A DNA stretch of 64,000 nt from assembly GCA_965222695.1 (NCBI GenBank), contig OZ244967.1, forward strand, positions 4,402,001 through 4,466,000, read 5' to 3'. A program made the position numbers and the translations under genes. The notes beneath the pieces are model-generated. The model made no database searches. It was not told the DNA's origin and saw only the letters and a program-made list of their open reading frames with translations. Shown piece after piece: positions 54,118-63,360 of the stretch. The stretch is from UBA7957 sp965222695 (GTDB lineage: Bacteria; Pseudomonadota; Gammaproteobacteria; Granulosicoccales; Granulosicoccaceae). Each line of letters begins with the position of its first letter. Position 1 is the stretch's first letter.

Positions 54118-54602
54118 AACCGGCTGCGTGCGATCATCTTCGGCAGTCGGGATTATCCTATGTTGAGGCTATTATTGCCGTGTTGATATTGTCAATTGCA
54201 CTGATTCCGGCTTTACAATCCGTACAATCTGGCATTCAGTCTTCCAGAGTCAAGGAAGAAATGACCGATTTACAATTCCATCTTCGTTCAAAGATGGAGC
54301 AGGTTCGGTTCCTGCCCTTCGGTGTGCTCACAAAGGCCGCCGATAGTGCCGGCAATTATACGGCTCCGAGCTATTTATCAGATCCGTCTGGGCAACCGGA
54401 TCGCAGACTGGTATATCTCTCCTTCTACGATGCCGATGATTCCGACTCCGATGGAGATCCGTTTACGATTGCCGATCCGGATTCCGATGGTGATTCAAAC
54501 CCCTATACGAACATCGATCCGGACCCGGATATCAGTTTACTTTGGATAAAAGTCGAAATCGAATCCAATCCTTATAGTCTGCAAACCCTCGTCAGACAGT
54601 GA
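54114..54602 (+). CDS. PilV/GspI-like minor pseudopilin with DxDxDG calcium-type repeats
   Basis: A 162-residue prepilin. SGLSYVEAIIAVLILSIALIP gives the cleavage Gly and Glu5-type motif. The C-terminal half has two Asp-rich loops, DADDSDSDGDPF and DPDSDGDSNPY, and then DPDPD, resembling thrombospondin type-3/EF-like calcium loops. Calcium-binding loops are known in GspG and some pilins, but in this minor-pilin class are less usual. It starts with GTG overlapping the FimT-like stop. It is followed by about 120 nt before the kinase. Confidence 0.85.
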   Translation: MKPAACDHLRQSGLSYVEAIIAVLILSIALIPALQSVQSGIQSSRVKEEMTDLQFHLRSKMEQVRFLPFGVLTKAADSAGNYTAPSYLSDPSGQPDRRLVYLSFYDADDSDSDGDPFTIADPDSDGDSNPYTNIDPDPDISLLWIKVEIESNPYSLQTLVRQ

Positions 54603-54721
54603 CAGGAGCCGCTTCTGGTGCAGCGTCATGGCAGGCACAGCGGATTCGGTAGATGTTATAAAGTTTTAATCCGGCAAGCCGAAATCTGATTTGATGGAAT
54701 CATTAATTTACACATGGAGTT

Positions 54722-56569
54722 GTGGTGAGTTATTTCTCTGTTCAGGAGGCGGTAATTAAGCCATTATCGTCTCGCTACCGATCAATCCTGCTGATATTCA
54801 TACTGCTTTTACTCGCCTTGTGCTCGACTGTGGCAGTACACTATTGGCAGTTTCGCACTGATGTGAATCGTTATATCCAAGATCAGGCAAAGTTGATTGT
54901 GGCAATACCCTACCAGCATTTTGAATCCGGTTCGGTAGTGGATGAAATTCTGAAGCCTCTGAGTGAGATAAATCCTGTGCCTGGCTTGGTATATGCTCAC
55001 ATTCTGGCCTCGGATGGATCAGTCAGTGCTGAGTACAATCCCGGCTCGAAGGACCTGCCAAAAGTAAGAACCGATATAGATCTTGAGAACAGACGCTTTC
55101 AAGTGGTCGAGAAGCCGGGTTTCAGGGAAATCTATGCAACTCTGCGTTCTGCCAGCGACAGTGCCAATTTTATCCGCCTGGGCGCTGTGACAGGCTTTTC
55201 TTCCTATGTGAATGCAAGCTATAGGACAATTCTAAGCAGAGTACTGCCGGTTTTGATCATGGTTGTGCTGATGTTGCTGATGTTGAAAAACTCTTTTAAA
55301 CCCAGTCAGTCTATCTCGGAGTTCAGGGATCGGTTATTAAAGCATGTCCCTGTGGAGAATTCATTGGGCATAGATAGGCCCGAGGATGACGGTGATTTTT
55401 CGACTCTACAACATGCAATCTCACTTACGGAAAATTATCTATCAACCGTAGAAGAAGAAAAAACCACGCTGAATACCAGCGTCAAGATACTGGCTTATCA
55501 ACGATCTAACGCAGAATCCATTCTCCGCTCAATACCACAGGGAGTGTTGGTACTTGACGAACTCGGTCAGGTTATCTTTGTAAATCAACAGTTTCTACGC
55601 TGGTATCGCCTTGTCGCCGATGACGTGACTGGAAAAATGCCGGGCGAATGGTGTGAAAGGCAGGATTTACTGAATTTTTTACTCAGATACAAGGGGATTC
55701 TGGCTCGCCGGGCAGAAGTGGGAGAGGTCGAATTCGATCCGCCCGGTAAACCCGGTGCTTATCTTTCAGTTACGGCTTACCCGATGTTCTCGGCAAGCAA
55801 CGAAACTCAAATCAGCAGCACCCTGGTTGTACTGAATGATGTGACGTCGGAAATCATGGCGGAAAACGCACGTGACGAATTTGCCGCTGCTGCCGCACAC
55901 GAACTAAAGACGCCCTTGCATTCCATTGGCATGCATGCCGAAATGCTCCTAAGTCAGGAAGCCGAAGACAGCAGCGTTCGCATAGAGTCTGCCAACTTTA
56001 TCAATACCGAAGTGGAGCATATTGCGGAGCTTGTGCGCAATATGTTGAATATAACACGGATTGAAACCGGCACTTTGAAGATTAACAGAAAGCTAACGAA
56101 ACTGAATGATCTTCTCGATAGCACGATCGAAAATATTTCTTCTGCCGCAGCCGAGAATAAAGTTTCCTTGATCAAAGATTATCCGGAGACTATCGAGCCC
56201 AGTTATCTTGATAAAGATCTTCTTAGGGTTGCAATAAACAATCTTCTTTCCAATGCTATAAAATACAACAAGCCTGGTGGTGAAGTAAAAATTTCACTGA
56301 GTGAAACTGAAAGTACAGTCACACTCACCGTTGCCGACACCGGTTTGGGCATAGGCGAAAGCGAACGAGAAAAAGTATTTCAGAAATTTTTCCGCTCAGA
56401 CGATCCTGAGGTGCGCAAACGCAATGGACACGGGTTAGGATTGTCTTTGGTAAAGGAAATTATTGAGCTGCACAACGGTACTATCAGTATCGAGAGTAGT
56501 AAAGACGAAGGGTCTAGTTTTACTGTTCGTCTGAAACGTGTGAGTGTGCCACTCAAGGAGGTCGCGTGA
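54722..56569 (+). CDS. Membrane PAS sensor histidine kinase of the pilus locus
   Basis: A 615-residue kinase. TM1 at ~20-42 and TM2 at ~172-190 flank a small periplasmic sensor; then a coiled coil, a PAS domain (~255-375) and HisKA with AAAAHELKTPLHS (phospho-His) and HATPase with NNLLSNAIKYNKPGGE, ADTGLGIGESE and GHGLGLSLVKEI. The start is one of two tandem GTG codons (54722, 54725). Its stop overlaps the GTG of the response regulator with AAGGAGG before it, so the pair is coupled. The signal sensed is unknown. Confidence 0.92.
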   Translation: MVSYFSVQEAVIKPLSSRYRSILLIFILLLLALCSTVAVHYWQFRTDVNRYIQDQAKLIVAIPYQHFESGSVVDEILKPLSEINPVPGLVYAHILASDGSVSAEYNPGSKDLPKVRTDIDLENRRFQVVEKPGFREIYATLRSASDSANFIRLGAVTGFSSYVNASYRTILSRVLPVLIMVVLMLLMLKNSFKPSQSISEFRDRLLKHVPVENSLGIDRPEDDGDFSTLQHAISLTENYLSTVEEEKTTLNTSVKILAYQRSNAESILRSIPQGVLVLDELGQVIFVNQQFLRWYRLVADDVTGKMPGEWCERQDLLNFLLRYKGILARRAEVGEVEFDPPGKPGAYLSVTAYPMFSASNETQISSTLVVLNDVTSEIMAENARDEFAAAAAHELKTPLHSIGMHAEMLLSQEAEDSSVRIESANFINTEVEHIAELVRNMLNITRIETGTLKINRKLTKLNDLLDSTIENISSAAAENKVSLIKDYPETIEPSYLDKDLLRVAINNLLSNAIKYNKPGGEVKISLSETESTVTLTVADTGLGIGESEREKVFQKFFRSDDPEVRKRNGHGLGLSLVKEIIELHNGTISIESSKDEGSSFTVRLKRVSVPLKEVA

Positions 56570-56955
56570 GCAGCAAACGAATTCTGGTAGTCGATGATCA
56601 AACCCACATAAATCGAATACTTAAACGGACATTGATGCAGAATGGTTACGAGGTTGAAGTTGCAACTGATGGTGAACAGGCATTGGGAATTCTCCGTACC
56701 GGCCGTTTTGATGCAATAGTGACGGACTACCAAATGCCGAGAATGGACGGAGTTACTCTGTGTGAGACTTACCATCGGGAATTTCCGGATAATCCTGTCT
56801 TGTTGATTCTGTCAACTGCAGTGGCTGATGAAAAATTACAAGTATGGGCAAAACAAATGCCAAATACACTCTATTTGGAAAAGCCGGTAAGTTTGAAGCG
56901 TCTGACGAATATTTTCACCCAGTATTTTGAGCATACCCACAAAGCTGCCGGCTAG
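56566..56955 (+). CDS. Single-domain response regulator
   Basis: A 129-residue CheY-like protein with only a receiver domain: acidic pair DD at 10-11, phospho-acceptor Asp54 (IVTDYQMPRMDG) and the conserved Lys in LEKPVS. With no output domain it must act through protein contacts, perhaps on the downstream EAL protein or the ATPase. It is coupled to the kinase by a GTGA overlap and to the next gene by a 1-nt gap. Confidence 0.92.
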   Translation: MSSKRILVVDDQTHINRILKRTLMQNGYEVEVATDGEQALGILRTGRFDAIVTDYQMPRMDGVTLCETYHREFPDNPVLLILSTAVADEKLQVWAKQMPNTLYLEKPVSLKRLTNIFTQYFEHTHKAAG

Positions 56956-56956
56956 A

Positions 56957-59203
56957 ATGAATACTAGTATTTTGCATAGTATTGACGAAAGCAAGTATAG
57001 TAATTTGCTGGAAGAAGGATTCGGCATTTCGATTTCATTACTGCTTGTGGATTTTGAAGGGCGTATATCTGAAACGCGTGAACAAACTTCAACGAAGCAA
57101 CTTGAGGCGGTAACTCGGATCATGGAGAATTTCCGCCGAATACCTCCTGGCGAAACAGCAAGAATTCACTGGTCCGGCGGCGAAGTGTTTGTAGCATCTT
57201 TGGAGGAATGTGGAATAAACGCCTATTTGGCGATGATCTGCGAATTTTCTAATGTGCCGGCAGAGAAAGAATACAGACAAAGTATTAAGGCATGTGATAT
57301 TACCTATACGGGCTTACTTGATGCGGTAATGCTTAATTGTGAGCTTAACGAGATGGCCGATGATTTAACCGCTCGCTATGAAGAGTTAAATCTGTTTTAT
57401 GGGCTCGATGATATTGTCGAAGGGCAAGATGCAAGCAAAGGATATTCTGCACTGAAAAAGATTGCCAGCAACTGTAGCCGTTATTTAACAACGGATATAG
57501 TTTCGATCGTCGTTGAACCGGCCAATATCGACGTCTGTGAATTTGCCGACTGTTCTGAAAAATTACTGGATGAATGGCAAACGTCTTCAGAGACTGTCAA
57601 GCGCTACCTACTGGAAAATTTAGTCAGCTTCGAGCAGTCGTTGATTATTAACGATGTTAGGCAATTGGCCAGAATCAGCGGTCAATTGCTGGCAGCGAAA
57701 ATCGCAGCAACCGCCATTCATTCCGTTAACGGCTCGTTGCTGGGATATTTACTCTTACTCAGAGGCGCAGAGGGAAAGGATTTTTCCAATAGCGACTGGC
57801 GTTTGTTGAGAGTTGTCGCGGAACAAGTTTCGACTATCGCCAGTGCAGGCTTTGATGCTGTGACCGGGTTGCTTAACCGGGATGGATTTATCGTGCCATT
57901 AAGCAAAGCAATGCTTATAAACAACGAAAATGCAGATTGCCGGTATCTATTGGTAGTTGATCTGGACCAGTTCAGAATCGTCAATGACAGCTGCGGCAGG
58001 AATGCGGGAGACGAACTGCTGCGTTTGGTTGCCAATCAGATAAAAATTGTTGGCTCCGAGCACTGTAATATAGCTCGTGTGGAAGGAGACAGATTTGGTG
58101 TATTAACCGATGCTTGTAGTTTGAAATACGCGCAGGAAATAGCGTTTGAAATCGGCAAAAGCATTGCCGAATCCGGTTTTATCTGGGGTGGCAAGACGTT
58201 TGATGTGACTGCGGGTATCGGGATAGTAGAACTAAACGAGAGTATCGTGGATGCAGATGAGGCGTTGGCCGTGGGCGCGATTGCAAACGATGTCGCGAAA
58301 ATACAAGGGCGTGGAGGTGTGTTTATTTATGATCCTAACAGTGATGTGGTCGAAAAAGCGCGTAGCGCTGTGGACTGGATACCGCACATACGCCATGCTT
58401 TGGAGAACGATTCTTTTGAACTTTTTGCGCAACAGATTGTGCCCTTACATGCTCATTCTTCGAATGCGGTACATTATGAAATCCTTCTGCGCTTGAGAGG
58501 CCCTGATGGTTCGACCGGTTCGCCTTTTCAGATGATCAAGGCGGCCGAAGCTTATAATATGGTGACGCGTATCGATCAATGGGTAATCAGAAGCGCGATG
58601 CAAGCATTAAAGAAGAGCCGCGAGCTTTACCCTGATCTTGATATCAGTTACTCGGTAAATATGTCTGCCCAGTCAGTGACGGATGAGTTTTTTAACTATG
58701 TTAAAAAATTGCTGTTAAGCTCGCCGGAATTGATTCCGTATTGTTGCCTGGAAATTACTGAAACTGCGGTTGTGTCAAATCTTGCTTCGGCAACTCGCCT
58801 GATTAATTCTCTGCGCGGTGTCGGCGTAAAATTCGCTATGGATGATTTCGGCAGTGGGATGAGTTCATTTGGTTATTTACGGGATCTTCCGATCGATTTT
58901 CTTAAGATAGACGGCTCATTTGTAAAGCATATAGTCGATGATCCGGTGAGTTTTGCCATGGTGGAATCGATTCATCGGGTAGGGCATATCATGGGACTGA
59001 GAACCGTCGCCGAGTTCGTTGAGAATGATCTGATCGCTAAAAAGCTAAAAGATCTGGGGGTCGACTACGGGCAGGGTTATGCATTGAACAAGCCTGCCCC
59101 CCTGTTCGAGCAACTAAAGCAATTCGCAAATAATCGATACGATATCAACAACCGGCAGGACGATTTCGGTGCGGAGAGAACACAGCTAAACAGGGGCTGT
59201 TGA
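56957..59203 (+). CDS. Degenerate-GGDEF / EAL protein (predicted c-di-GMP phosphodiesterase)
   Basis: A 748-residue protein. The N-terminal ~300 residues hold a poorly recognisable sensor and a GAF-like region (~160-300). The GGDEF domain reads VEGDRF in place of GGDEF, so cyclase activity is unlikely. The EAL domain has EILLR (Glu kept), the N in NMSAQS, EITE, MDDFGSG, KIDGSF, AEFVEN and DYGQGY, i.e. the metal ligands are preserved, so hydrolysis of c-di-GMP to pGpG is likely. The start at 56957 is 1 nt past the response-regulator stop; the frame to 56927 overlaps that gene. Confidence 0.9.
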   Translation: MNTSILHSIDESKYSNLLEEGFGISISLLLVDFEGRISETREQTSTKQLEAVTRIMENFRRIPPGETARIHWSGGEVFVASLEECGINAYLAMICEFSNVPAEKEYRQSIKACDITYTGLLDAVMLNCELNEMADDLTARYEELNLFYGLDDIVEGQDASKGYSALKKIASNCSRYLTTDIVSIVVEPANIDVCEFADCSEKLLDEWQTSSETVKRYLLENLVSFEQSLIINDVRQLARISGQLLAAKIAATAIHSVNGSLLGYLLLLRGAEGKDFSNSDWRLLRVVAEQVSTIASAGFDAVTGLLNRDGFIVPLSKAMLINNENADCRYLLVVDLDQFRIVNDSCGRNAGDELLRLVANQIKIVGSEHCNIARVEGDRFGVLTDACSLKYAQEIAFEIGKSIAESGFIWGGKTFDVTAGIGIVELNESIVDADEALAVGAIANDVAKIQGRGGVFIYDPNSDVVEKARSAVDWIPHIRHALENDSFELFAQQIVPLHAHSSNAVHYEILLRLRGPDGSTGSPFQMIKAAEAYNMVTRIDQWVIRSAMQALKKSRELYPDLDISYSVNMSAQSVTDEFFNYVKKLLLSSPELIPYCCLEITETAVVSNLASATRLINSLRGVGVKFAMDDFGSGMSSFGYLRDLPIDFLKIDGSFVKHIVDDPVSFAMVESIHRVGHIMGLRTVAEFVENDLIAKKLKDLGVDYGQGYALNKPAPLFEQLKQFANNRYDINNRQDDFGAERTQLNRGC

Positions 59204-59204
59204 A

Positions 59205-61253
59205 ATGTCTCTTGCATTACACCAGACCAGGGTTGGCGTTGAAACTCATATTGCGCTGGATGGCCCACTCAATGATGACAGTGCGGTTAATAGCCTGGAG
59301 CAGGCACTGGATCATTGTCTCGAACAGTATCAGATAAATATTGTCCTGGATATGGTTTCTGTACCTTTGGTGAACAGCCTTTGCCTGGATGTTCTGCTTG
59401 ATATTCAGGATAGGCTTCTGCGTATTGGCGGCTCTCTCAGTATAGTAAATCTGAGCCAAATGCTAAAACAGGTTTTTCATATTACCCGAGTAGATCAGGC
59501 GATTGAATGTGACATCAATTTGCCGGACTCGAAGAATGGTTCGGCTTCTTCCTTAAGTCTGGTCAGCGAAAAAAAGAAACTTGGCGAAATTCTCCTGGAA
59601 AAAGGCTTGGTTACAGAGAAAGATATAGAATATGCGGTACTGCAACAGCGAAAGTCCGGCAAAAAACTGGGCGATATCCTTGTAGAGGATAAATATGTTT
59701 CCGAGCCGGATCTGGTGAAAGTGCTGGCGGAGCAACACAATTTACCATCCGTCCAAATACGAGCCGGATTATTCGATCCAATCGTCGCGGCGATGATAGA
59801 CAGGGAGATGGCTACAAGTTTGCGAGTATTGCCCTTGTTCAAAGTCGGCGACTCGATCATATTGGCCACCGGTGATCCGCAAGCTATACCCAGCTTCGAC
59901 GCGGTAGCCGAGAAAACAGGCTGTCGGGTGCAACCTGTATTAGCAACTTCTGACAATATACTGGAATTTATCTCCGAGGCTCAAAATGCCGCAAGTAATC
60001 TGACGGAACTTATCGGTGAACTCGATATTGAGTCCGATCTGGAAGTTTTGGATGGTCAGGCCGAACAGGATCTGGACGCTATAGATGAGCAGTCCGGCAG
60101 CAGCCCGGTCATCAATCTGATCAACAGCCTCGTGCAGCGAGCCGTCAGGGATGGTGCCAGCGATATTCACATAGAACCGGGTCGTGGTCGCTGCCGGATC
60201 CGTTTCAGAATCGATGGCGTGTTATATCAGGTCATGACGCCACCGACGGAAATTTATCCTGCTTTGGTCTCACGCCTTAAAGTTATGGCGAAATTGGATA
60301 TCGCTGAACGCAGATTGCCTCAGGACGGGCGAATACAAGTACTGACTCAATCCAGAGTAATCGATCTTCGCCTTAGTACACTGCCGGGCATATTGGGCGA
60401 AAAGGTAGTGTTACGCGTACTGGATAAAGAACAATCCATTATGCAAATCGAGAAGATCGGAATGACGGATGCTCATCTGGATTGCTTTAAGCGAATGCTG
60501 AAAAGCCGTCATGGATTGTTTTTGGTAACCGGGCCAACCGGAAGTGGAAAAACTTCAACACTTTATTCCGCGATCAACCACCTTAACAGTATTGAAAAAA
60601 GCATAGTCACCATAGAAGATCCGGTCGAATACCAGCTTGAAATCATCAATCAAAACCAAGTGCGGGATAATATCGGACTCGGTTTCGCCAAACTCTTCAA
60701 ACATGTACTGCGCCAGGATCCCGATATTGTAATGGTTGGTGAAATACGCGATATTCAGACTGCGGAAATCGCAGTACAAGCCGCGTTGACCGGCCATCTG
60801 GTACTGTCTACTCTGCATACCAACGATGCCATAGGTGCAATTTCCCGATTACTGGAAATGGGAGTGCAACCATTTTTGCTATCTTCCGCCTTAGTCGGCG
60901 TAATGGCTCAGCGCCTTATCCGGCGAGTCTGTCCAAAGTGCAAGACGCAGTACACTATTTCGCCAGAAGCGCTTGGTAGTTTTGGTATAGAATCCGAAAA
61001 ACCCAGGGTATTATTTAAAGGAAAAGGATGTTCGATCTGTTATGACTCGGGATACAAGGGGCGCATGGCTGTACACGAAATATTCGAAGTGGACAGCAGT
61101 GCGCAAAGTCTGATGAGTAAGAACGCTTCTCGGGATGAGTTGGACAATCACTTACAACACAAAGATTTTGTCAGTTTATTTGATTCTGCACTCGACAATG
61201 CATTTGCCGGACATACATCGCTGGAAGAGGCAATGAGACTTTCAGGGGGTTGA
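59205..61253 (+). CDS. STAS-GspE/PilB fusion ATPase
   Basis: A 682-residue secretion/pilus assembly ATPase with an extra N-terminal domain. Residues ~1-105 form a STAS (anti-sigma antagonist-like) domain with INIVLDMVSVPLVNSLCLDVLL, where Ser58 sits at the usual phosphorylated position. A GspE/MshE N-domain (~125-270, LGEILLEKGLVTEKDI and LGDILVEDKYVSE) follows, then the motor: RIRFRIDGVLYQ, Walker A GPTGSGKTS, MVGEIRD Walker B, STLHTNDA, and the Zn motif CPKC / CSIC. STAS fusions are not part of the standard GspE or PilB layout. It is 1 nt after the EAL gene. Confidence 0.93.
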   Translation: MSLALHQTRVGVETHIALDGPLNDDSAVNSLEQALDHCLEQYQINIVLDMVSVPLVNSLCLDVLLDIQDRLLRIGGSLSIVNLSQMLKQVFHITRVDQAIECDINLPDSKNGSASSLSLVSEKKKLGEILLEKGLVTEKDIEYAVLQQRKSGKKLGDILVEDKYVSEPDLVKVLAEQHNLPSVQIRAGLFDPIVAAMIDREMATSLRVLPLFKVGDSIILATGDPQAIPSFDAVAEKTGCRVQPVLATSDNILEFISEAQNAASNLTELIGELDIESDLEVLDGQAEQDLDAIDEQSGSSPVINLINSLVQRAVRDGASDIHIEPGRGRCRIRFRIDGVLYQVMTPPTEIYPALVSRLKVMAKLDIAERRLPQDGRIQVLTQSRVIDLRLSTLPGILGEKVVLRVLDKEQSIMQIEKIGMTDAHLDCFKRMLKSRHGLFLVTGPTGSGKTSTLYSAINHLNSIEKSIVTIEDPVEYQLEIINQNQVRDNIGLGFAKLFKHVLRQDPDIVMVGEIRDIQTAEIAVQAALTGHLVLSTLHTNDAIGAISRLLEMGVQPFLLSSALVGVMAQRLIRRVCPKCKTQYTISPEALGSFGIESEKPRVLFKGKGCSICYDSGYKGRMAVHEIFEVDSSAQSLMSKNASRDELDNHLQHKDFVSLFDSALDNAFAGHTSLEEAMRLSGG

Positions 61254-61254
61254 G

Positions 61255-62391
61255 ATGTCGATTCAACTACAAACGGCCAGCCCAGGAAGAGGAGCAAATA
61301 AGTACACGATTCAAGCGTTCTTTGCAGAACTGAATAAAATTAATGTTATAGGCAGCTCAGTCAGTATTAATGACAGAATGCTGTTTACCGAGCGTCTGGC
61401 ATTAATGATAGAAACCGGAAATCCGCTTCACGGCAGTCTGGGCGTATTGAAGAGAAGTATTAAAAATCCCGTGATGAAGAGCATTATCACCAATCTTGAG
61501 GAAAGTATTGATCGTGGAGGAAGTTTTGCAGTCGCTTTATCTCAAAACAGGGAGCTTTTTGATTCAACCTATATCAATCTGGTGGCGGCCGGAGAAAAAG
61601 GAGGATATCTTCCCGAGGTTTTACAACAGTTGTACCAATCGGATAAAAAACGGCTGGAACTCAACAGTAAAATCAAGTCGGCATTGTTCTATCCCGCTTT
61701 TCTTCTTGCATTTTCGATTGCTGTGATTGTTTTTGTCATGCTTGTGGTTTTTCCGAAGTTTGCGGATCTATTTGCATCACTTGATGACCGGCTTCCATTA
61801 TCCACAAAGATTCTGATGGCGATCAGCGATTTTATGGCAAATAACTGGGCCGCAATCCTTCTGTTTATAGCCGTAGCATGTGTCGCTTTTCTGTTTTGGT
61901 TGAGACGAAGCTCAAGCAGGCTTTGGGTGGATAAAACCAAATTGCGGATTCCGCTAATCAGAGATATTGTCATTCAGTCTTACTTGTTACAGACACTGAG
62001 GGTACTTGCGCTTTCGATAAAAAACGGCGTTAATGTACTTGACGCCATAAAAGGCACTCTGGATATTGTGCCAAATCGCGTGTATCAACGCTTTTTGCAG
62101 CAAACGGCCGATCTGGTTGAATCGGGAGAGGGTATATCTTCCGGATTTGAGAAGAGCAGCCTGGTGCCGGATCTAGTCAAACAAATGGTGGGTACAGGCG
62201 AGGAAACCGGAAATCTGGCGGTTGTTATGATGCGCATTGCGGACCATTATGAAGAGGAACTGGATAAAAAGCTTCAGATGCTGTCCAAGCTTGCGGAACC
62301 TATAATGCTGCTGTTTATGGGGGCATTTGTTGGATTACTTGTCAGTTCGTTGATATTACCCATATTCCAGCTTTCCCGCGCAGTTCATTAA
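61255..62391 (+). CDS. GspF/PilC-type inner-membrane platform protein
   Basis: A 378-residue type II secretion F protein. Two T2SF domains (~50-170 and ~250-375) and three membrane spans (~148-170, ~198-214, ~350-370) are visible. The motif LYQSDKKRLELNSKIKSALFYPAFLL and GTGEETGNLAVVMMRIADHYEEELD are family hallmarks. It starts 1 nt after the ATPase stop. It couples ATPase rotation to pilin addition. Its N-terminal ~40 residues are more polar than in typical PilC. Confidence 0.93.
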   Translation: MSIQLQTASPGRGANKYTIQAFFAELNKINVIGSSVSINDRMLFTERLALMIETGNPLHGSLGVLKRSIKNPVMKSIITNLEESIDRGGSFAVALSQNRELFDSTYINLVAAGEKGGYLPEVLQQLYQSDKKRLELNSKIKSALFYPAFLLAFSIAVIVFVMLVVFPKFADLFASLDDRLPLSTKILMAISDFMANNWAAILLFIAVACVAFLFWLRRSSSRLWVDKTKLRIPLIRDIVIQSYLLQTLRVLALSIKNGVNVLDAIKGTLDIVPNRVYQRFLQQTADLVESGEGISSGFEKSSLVPDLVKQMVGTGEETGNLAVVMMRIADHYEEELDKKLQMLSKLAEPIMLLFMGAFVGLLVSSLILPIFQLSRAVH

Positions 62392-62496
62392 ATCGACTCG
62401 GAGTTGCTGTGCCGACGCTGGATGCACGATTTGTAACAAAAAACCATTTTCCGTTAAACTGAAGGAAAATTTTGACGATAAATACCTTAGCAATGA

Positions 62497-62505
62497 TGCT
62501 ATCTT
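62497..62505 (+). promoter_or_regulatory. Possible extended -10 promoter before the GspG-like pilin
   Basis: TGCTATCTT has the TGn extension and a moderate -10; TTGACG at 62472 is 22 nt upstream, too far for a standard -35. A separate promoter for a major pilin inside an operon would be expected because it is needed in large amounts. Confidence 0.3.
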
Positions 62506-62526
62506 ATACAAAATGGAGTTTATGAA

Positions 62527-63027
62527 ATGGCTGTAAGAACGCGATCCGCGAACCATGGATTTACGCTTGTTGAATTATTGATTGTTGTTATTATCCTGGC
62601 AGTTCTGGCCTCGGTGGCAATTCCTCAATTTTCCAGCTCAACAGACGATGCTAAAGAGGCAGCACTCGACTCTACGCTTGCCGAAATGCGTAATGCGATA
62701 GAACTTTATTATCATCAGCACGGGGAATATCCTAGCGCAAACGGTGACGGAACCAATCTGTCGAATTCAGTTGCTGCCTTTACAACACAATTGACACAGT
62801 TTACCGACACAGACGGTGTGGTTAATGCTACTAAAACCGCGACCTACAAGTACGGTCCTTATTTGAAAAAGCAACAGCTTCCGATTAATCCAATCGATGA
62901 TAGCAGTTCTCTGGTCATAGAGACCGGTGGTGATATTACTGATACCGGCACGGATGCCGGCGGCTGGTGGTTTGACAATATCAGCGGAAAGTTCATCGCT
63001 AACAAAGCCGCATATGCCTCACGCTAG
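62527..63027 (+). CDS. GspG/PilE-like major pilin
   Basis: A 166-residue prepilin: NHGFTLVELLIVVIILAVLAS gives the Gly/Phe cleavage site and Glu5, and AIPQF follows. The globular part has YYHQHGEYP and a C-terminal GWWFDNISG segment like GspG. No disulfide-forming cysteine pair is present, unlike many type IV pilins. Its leader (135 nt) contains a likely promoter. It is followed by a perfect stem-loop. Its role as major subunit is inferred from position and size. Confidence 0.88.
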   Translation: MAVRTRSANHGFTLVELLIVVIILAVLASVAIPQFSSSTDDAKEAALDSTLAEMRNAIELYYHQHGEYPSANGDGTNLSNSVAAFTTQLTQFTDTDGVVNATKTATYKYGPYLKKQQLPINPIDDSSSLVIETGGDITDTGTDAGGWWFDNISGKFIANKAAYASR

Positions 63028-63096
63028 TGGGATGATAAGATAGCAAAACGGATATAGAAAGTCTGAGATTCGACAAAACACATATTCTCATTGCTC

Positions 63097-63125
63097 ATGG
63101 GACTGTGAAAAACTCACAGTCCCAT
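63097..63125 (+). terminator. Perfect 12-bp stem-loop after the pilin gene
   Basis: ATGGGACTGTGA and its exact complement enclose the loop AAAAC. The T-run after it is weak (TCGGCTGTTT). It may stop or attenuate transcription after the pilin or stabilise its mRNA, a usual way to make the pilin more abundant than its neighbours. Confidence 0.6.
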
Positions 63126-63193
63126 TCGGCTGTTTCGGAAAGGCCCGACTGTACAACCGCTTTTTCGTCATTGCAGATACTCTTCACCTCCCT

Positions 63194-63270
63194 CTAGTAC
63201 TCTGTCCAGGTGGTATTGGCTCCCTTTGTGACTCGCTGTATCCGTCAATATCACCTGGACAGAGTACTAG
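63194..63270. mobile_element. MITE-like 77-bp inverted repeat flanked by CTAG
   Basis: Two 25-base arms (63194-63218 and 63246-63270) are complementary with one mismatch and enclose 27 bases. Each arm begins with CTAG; the rest starts TACTCTGTCCAGGTG. A pair of terminal inverted repeats inside CTAG is what a small non-autonomous element of the IS630 or IS5 type (which use TA/CTAG targets) would leave. There is no transposase within or near it. It lies between the pilin and pilM-like genes. Confidence 0.6.
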
Positions 63271-63360
63271 ATCGCCTGAATAATCCTCGCAAATTTTTGT
63301 GAGCTAGCTGTCACTTAGCTAAAGAAATGTGCTCTGGTTCCGCTATTGATGATATTGATA

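Noticed and set aside
59205..61253. Assignment of the ATPase as a retraction motor (PilT)
   Set aside because: It has the GspE/MshE N-domain and the CxxC...CxxC zinc motif of assembly ATPases, which PilT lacks.
63194..63270. Integron attC site or Rho-independent terminator as an explanation for the inverted repeat
   Set aside because: There are no attC core sites (RYYYAAC/GTTRRRY), no U-run, and the 27-nt loop is large for a terminator; the CTAG-flanked ends fit a small transposable element better.
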